Shown piece by piece: positions 58,018 to 59,412 of a DNA stretch of 59,412 bases. How positions within the stretch are numbered: the stretch's first letter is position 1; each line of letters starts with the position of its first letter. Origin of the DNA: an uncultured Clostridium sp. (lineage in GTDB: Bacteria > Bacillota > Clostridia > TANB77 > CAG-508). The stretch covers positions 1 through 59,412 of the forward strand of contig CAMMWP010000006.1 of NCBI GenBank assembly GCA_946500615.1. The letters are read 5' to 3'. The notes under the pieces were generated by a model. The model saw nothing but the letters and a program-made list of their open reading frames with translations. It did not search any database and was not told the DNA's origin. Position numbers and translations under genes: made by a program.

Positions 58018-58329
58018 CTACTCTGCCAGTTTGTATTTTTTATTTGGTGTTTTTTCAGTATTTCCAACACTTTCAATCGTTTTATTATCAACGAATTTCT
58101 TTAATATTCTTTTAACAGTTCTATCTGCTATTTTAGTTTGTTCTTGAATAGGAAAAATCGAGTTTTTCCTATTCAAGAACATCGCTTCGCTCTAACGATT
58201 GCACACAAATTTTACTTTAGTAAAATTTGGCGCCGAACAATAACGCGGGCTTTAAAATGTTATAGATAGAGAAAATGTTTAAGAAAGCCCGCTATTGTTC
58301 TATAATTTCTTTTGCTCCAATAATAACAT
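58018..58329 (-). pseudogene. Winged-helix gene split by a GGCGCC-family repeat
   Basis: On the minus strand an ATG at 58329 behind GGAGG reads MLLLEQKKL and then stops at the edge of the repeat (58300). On the far side of the repeat, 58140-58018 encodes EQTKIADRTVKRILKKFV and SVGNTEKTPNKKYKLAE, the winged-helix C-terminal end of a DNA-binding protein (as in the HTH tails of AlbA-domain ATPase-like proteins). Position and strand suggest one gene interrupted or largely replaced by the repeat. Whether the two parts were ever one gene cannot be proven here. Confidence 0.45.
58140..58300. repeat. GGCGCC-family repeat, copy 4, with hairpin
   Basis: A perfect 18-bp hairpin (58140-58157 with 58163-58180), then CGCTTCGCTCT, ATTTTACTTTAGTAAAAT, GGCGCC and the arms GAACAATAACGCGGGCTTT (58234-58252) and AAAGCCCGCTATTGTTC (58284-58300). 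This is the most complete copy of the family. The remaining 58330-58640 contains no gene that I can see; a short inverted repeat TATACACATTTTA/TAAAATGTATA lies near 58567-58606. Confidence 0.8.
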
Positions 58330-58726
58330 TTTGAAACCTCCGTTAATATATGTTATATCAATCTATTATAGTTACTACATTAGTTATTTAAAAGCAACTC
58401 TTTTTAAATAGGAACAAAAATGTATAGTGTTCTAGGAATAAAAAAAGCAGTTGCCCTAGGAATAACTACTTCAAAATTTTTTAGATATTATTAAATTGGT
58501 GCGTTAGCTGTGGTTATTTGCGAAAAAATATACTCCCACACTTGCACCGTTTCCGATTATCGACTGTATACACATTTTAGCATACTTTTTATAAAATGTA
58601 TACTCCAAAAATGAATTTTTATAAAAATTTTACTTTTTTATGTAAATATGATATAATTGAACTAGATTAAAGTGCAAAAAGCCTTTATCTGATAGACCTA
58701 CTATAAAATTTTTTGGAGGTATTTTT

Positions 58727-59293
58727 ATGCGGAAGATTATTGATGAGCTGTTAACCAAATGTAAGGCTGTACCTTTTTCAGAACCGACCGAGGGTGGGCA
58801 TTTCTACAAAGTAATGACCCAGCAATTCAAGTTGCCGAGTGGAGAAGTTATCACTCGTGAATTTCTGAAAAAAAAGCCAGCAGCAGTCGTAGTACCCATT
58901 ACAGCTGACGGAAATGTCGTCTGTGTAATTCAGCCGATTTCTTTGTCAGCCGAGGGTTCTCTCATCGAAGTTCCTGCGGGATATGCTGAGGATAATGAGA
59001 ACTCTGCTCAAACTGCTATGAGGGAACTGGTCGAAGAAACAGGATATGTTCCCGTAGAAGTCAAATATCTCGGCAAGCACTATCAGGATCCTGGCAGTAT
59101 CAAGGAACCTGTAAATGTTTTCGTTGCACTGAGCTGTGCGAGAAAACATGAGCAGAAACTTGATAAGGATGAGTTCATCACAACCTTGGAAATTCCTAAG
59201 GATGAGATAAAAAGGCTGATGGATGAAGGCGAGATTAAAGACGCTAATACATTTATTGCGTTGGCAAAGGCTCGACTGGCAAACTGCATTTAA
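58727..59293 (+). CDS. NUDIX hydrolase (ADP-ribose pyrophosphatase-like), foreign composition
   Basis: A 188-residue NUDIX enzyme that would cleave nucleoside diphosphate derivatives such as ADP-ribose. The complete Nudix box is GYAEDNE...RELVEETG (Gly85, Glu91, Arg99, Glu100, Glu103, Glu104). The N-terminal strand pattern and EGSLIEVPAG ahead of the box fit the ADP-ribose pyrophosphatase group. Codon use differs sharply from all neighbours: CTG, GTC, ATC and GCC are frequent, GC is clearly higher, and codon 2 is CGG, which native genes avoid. TTGGAGG precedes the ATG. Recent horizontal acquisition is likely. Confidence 0.88.
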   Translation: MRKIIDELLTKCKAVPFSEPTEGGHFYKVMTQQFKLPSGEVITREFLKKKPAAVVVPITADGNVVCVIQPISLSAEGSLIEVPAGYAEDNENSAQTAMRELVEETGYVPVEVKYLGKHYQDPGSIKEPVNVFVALSCARKHEQKLDKDEFITTLEIPKDEIKRLMDEGEIKDANTFIALAKARLANCI

Positions 59294-59300
59294 TTTTTAA

Positions 59301-59364
59301 TTACCGCAAAAGGGAGAGGTAGTATAATGTTTATATTGTGCTATCTTTCCCTTTTCTGTGGTAA
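59301..59364 (+). terminator. Hairpin after the NUDIX gene
   Basis: TTACCGCAAAAGGGA pairs imperfectly with TCCCTTTTCTGTGGTAA around a 30-base loop, without a clear T tract. It may mark the end of the acquired segment. The last 48 bases show nothing. Confidence 0.4.
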
Positions 59365-59412
59365 ATTGTAAAAGTAAAATATAGTTTGTAAAACTAACAT
59401 CAAGTGTAAGAT

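Overview
The window is AT-rich, Gram-positive chromosomal DNA. It carries the endospore genes spoVG, spoIVB, dpaA and ylbJ and an alpha/beta-type SASP. It also has the Firmicute stress cassette ctsR-mcsA-mcsB-clpC and a CIRCE-controlled groES-groEL. No outer-membrane genes are seen. The best fit is an uncultivated, probably gut-associated, spore-forming Clostridia lineage; this is inference, because no 16S or marker phylogeny can be run here. Almost all coding is on the + strand; murC, tmcAL, ylbJ, the SASP and three small genes or remnants are on the - strand.

Layout. 1-7.7 kb: rplU (partial), rpmA, a GT4 glycosyltransferase, a pilin-like protein with a variable-looking C-terminal domain plus a broken paralogue, era-yqzL-recO, hpf, SASP. 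7.8-21.1 kb: a HAD phosphatase, then a Tad/Flp-like pilus locus (CpaB, two MinD/CpaE-like proteins, CpaF ATPase, a double T2SSF platform protein, seven small pilin-like proteins, one 544-aa exported protein). 21.5-31.3 kb: spoIVB, murC, spoVG, pth, RNase G/E, rimO, trpS, a cupin, obgE. 31.3-34 kb: a gene-poor patch with palindromic repeats, tRNA-Glu, a broken Rpn nuclease gene, a gene remnant and a yybP-ykoY (Mn2+) riboswitch that precedes a P-type cation ATPase. 37-42.6 kb: an OmpR-type response regulator with its histidine kinase, then glycogen phosphorylase. 42.9-50.5 kb: tmcAL, rnhA, a TPR protein, dpaA, uppP, ylbJ and small genes. 50.5-57.9 kb: the heat-shock regulons. 58-59.4 kb: a disrupted winged-helix gene and a NUDIX hydrolase of foreign composition.

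Most striking observation. Three genes (the CpaF ATPase, the Tad platform protein and the Rpn nuclease) are each split by a +1 frameshift. In all three the reading frame runs into the codon CGG followed by A, and skipping the C (CGG-A read as GGA, Gly) restores the conserved continuation. In the CpaF case this rebuilds a perfect Walker A box. My manual scan of the other genes found in-frame CGG only as the last sense codon of one small gene and as codon 2 of the foreign-looking NUDIX gene. The simplest reading is that CGG is unassigned or starved in this organism and acts as a +1 frameshift site, by analogy with Ty1 CUU-AGG-C. Decay or assembly error remain alternatives, and the Rpn gene has a second lesion not explained by CGG.

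Intergenic space is rich in long, near-perfect palindromes (21.2, 22.7-23.2, 31.3-31.5 and 42.6-42.9 kb) and in a GGCGCC-containing repeat family (four copies), which look like MITE/REP-type non-autonomous elements. No transposase, reverse transcriptase or CRISPR array is present in the window.
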